DNA from: Bacteroidales bacterium
GTDB taxonomy: Bacteria; Bacteroidota; Bacteroidia; Bacteroidales; WRLA01
DNA: 44,690 nucleotides
Direction of reading: 5' to 3'
NCBI GenBank assembly: GCA_009777825.1
Contig: WRLA01000017.1
Location: forward strand, 1-44,690
Shown: one piece after another, positions 44,570 through 44,690 of the stretch
Numbering within the stretch: position 1 is the first letter of the stretch
How the letters are laid out: every line of letters begins with the position of its first letter
Made by a program: the position numbers and the translations under genes
Notes under the pieces: generated by a model
Told to the model about the DNA's origin: nothing
Seen by the model: only the letters and a program-made list of their open reading frames with translations
The model's database searches: none

Positions 44570-44690
44570 GTTTTATTTCATCACTCTCGGTTTTTATCTT
44601 CGCTCCTATAATATATTTATAACCTCCTGATTCCAATAGTTCTATGTTTTTTTGATTCATCAACCCTGCATCGGCAACTATAACAAAATC
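44570..44690 (-). pseudogene. IS1634/IS4-type transposase fragment at the window edge
   Basis: The minus strand reads DFVIVADAGLMNQKNIELLE followed by GGYKYIIGAKIKTESDEIKQ, which matches the central catalytic part of IS1634-type transposases (VADAGL contains the second catalytic Asp). It then runs out of homology and meets the Ig-like repeat of the neighbouring cargo gene in another frame, stopping a few codons later. The part towards the N-terminus lies beyond the window, so whether the rest is present cannot be seen. It corresponds to the region deleted in the relic at 1141-1491. Confidence 0.65.

Overview
The window looks like a chromosome segment from an anaerobic or gut-type Bacteroidales bacterium (phylum Bacteroidota). 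The evidence is a type IX secretion system (T9SS) core operon in the porP-gldK-gldL-gldM-gldN order, two proteins with T9SS type A sorting tails, a Bacteroidota-type serine palmitoyltransferase, Bacteroidota-restricted families (DUF4301, DUF6311), a NusB with a long N-terminal extension, and many promoters of the Bacteroidota form TTTG-N(17-21)-TAnnTTTG with few Shine-Dalgarno sites. I cannot name the genus.

Layout. 1-1,500: an IS5-type transposase cut by the window edge, then a decayed IS1634/IS4-type transposase. 1,674-13,895 (minus): a single 4,073-residue secreted protein built from repeated modules, a glycine-rich domain, a gingipain/HagA-type cleaved-adhesin domain and a T9SS tail, bracketed by interspersed repeats. 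14,420-17,192 (minus): DUF4301 protein and a YbdG-like mechanosensitive channel. 17,282-20,064: tRNA-Leu, a DUF6311 membrane protein, a Rieske-like lipoprotein and a small basic lipoprotein. 20,281-20,600: a pile-up of interspersed repeats. 20,601-24,948 (minus): VWA membrane protein, FabG, a 38-residue membrane peptide gene, and ornithine aminotransferase. 24,949-25,874: remnant DNA with a truncated ATPase gene. 25,875-30,549: nusB-pth, htpG, a family 9 glycosyltransferase and tRNA-Pro. 30,602-32,737 (minus): a HicAB toxin-antitoxin pair and the magnesium transporter MgtE with an unusual two-hairpin leader. 33,160-40,873 (plus): glnS and then the T9SS core operon, closed by a strong terminator. 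40,989-43,786: tRNA-Lys, serine palmitoyltransferase and a DUF4143-type ATPase with 33-bp direct repeats upstream. 43,993-44,690 (minus): a T9SS cargo gene broken at its 5' side by another IS1634-type transposase fragment.

How it fits together. The PorP/GldKLMN proteins are core parts of the outer-membrane export machine and its proton-driven motor; the giant protein at the left and the broken gene at the right are cargo of that machine. Serine palmitoyltransferase (sphingolipids), FabG (fatty acids) and the glycosyltransferase serve the envelope. The rest is housekeeping (tRNAs, glnS, nusB, pth, htpG) mixed with small accessory units (HicAB, ATPases, IS remnants).

The signals I find most worth following are the mutually exclusive hairpins covering the mgtE ribosome-binding site, the modular architecture and Lys/Gly linkers of the giant adhesin, the operator-like direct repeats before the ATPase gene, and the palindromic repeat elements. 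All family assignments come from reading the translated sequence and recalled family features; no database search was run.
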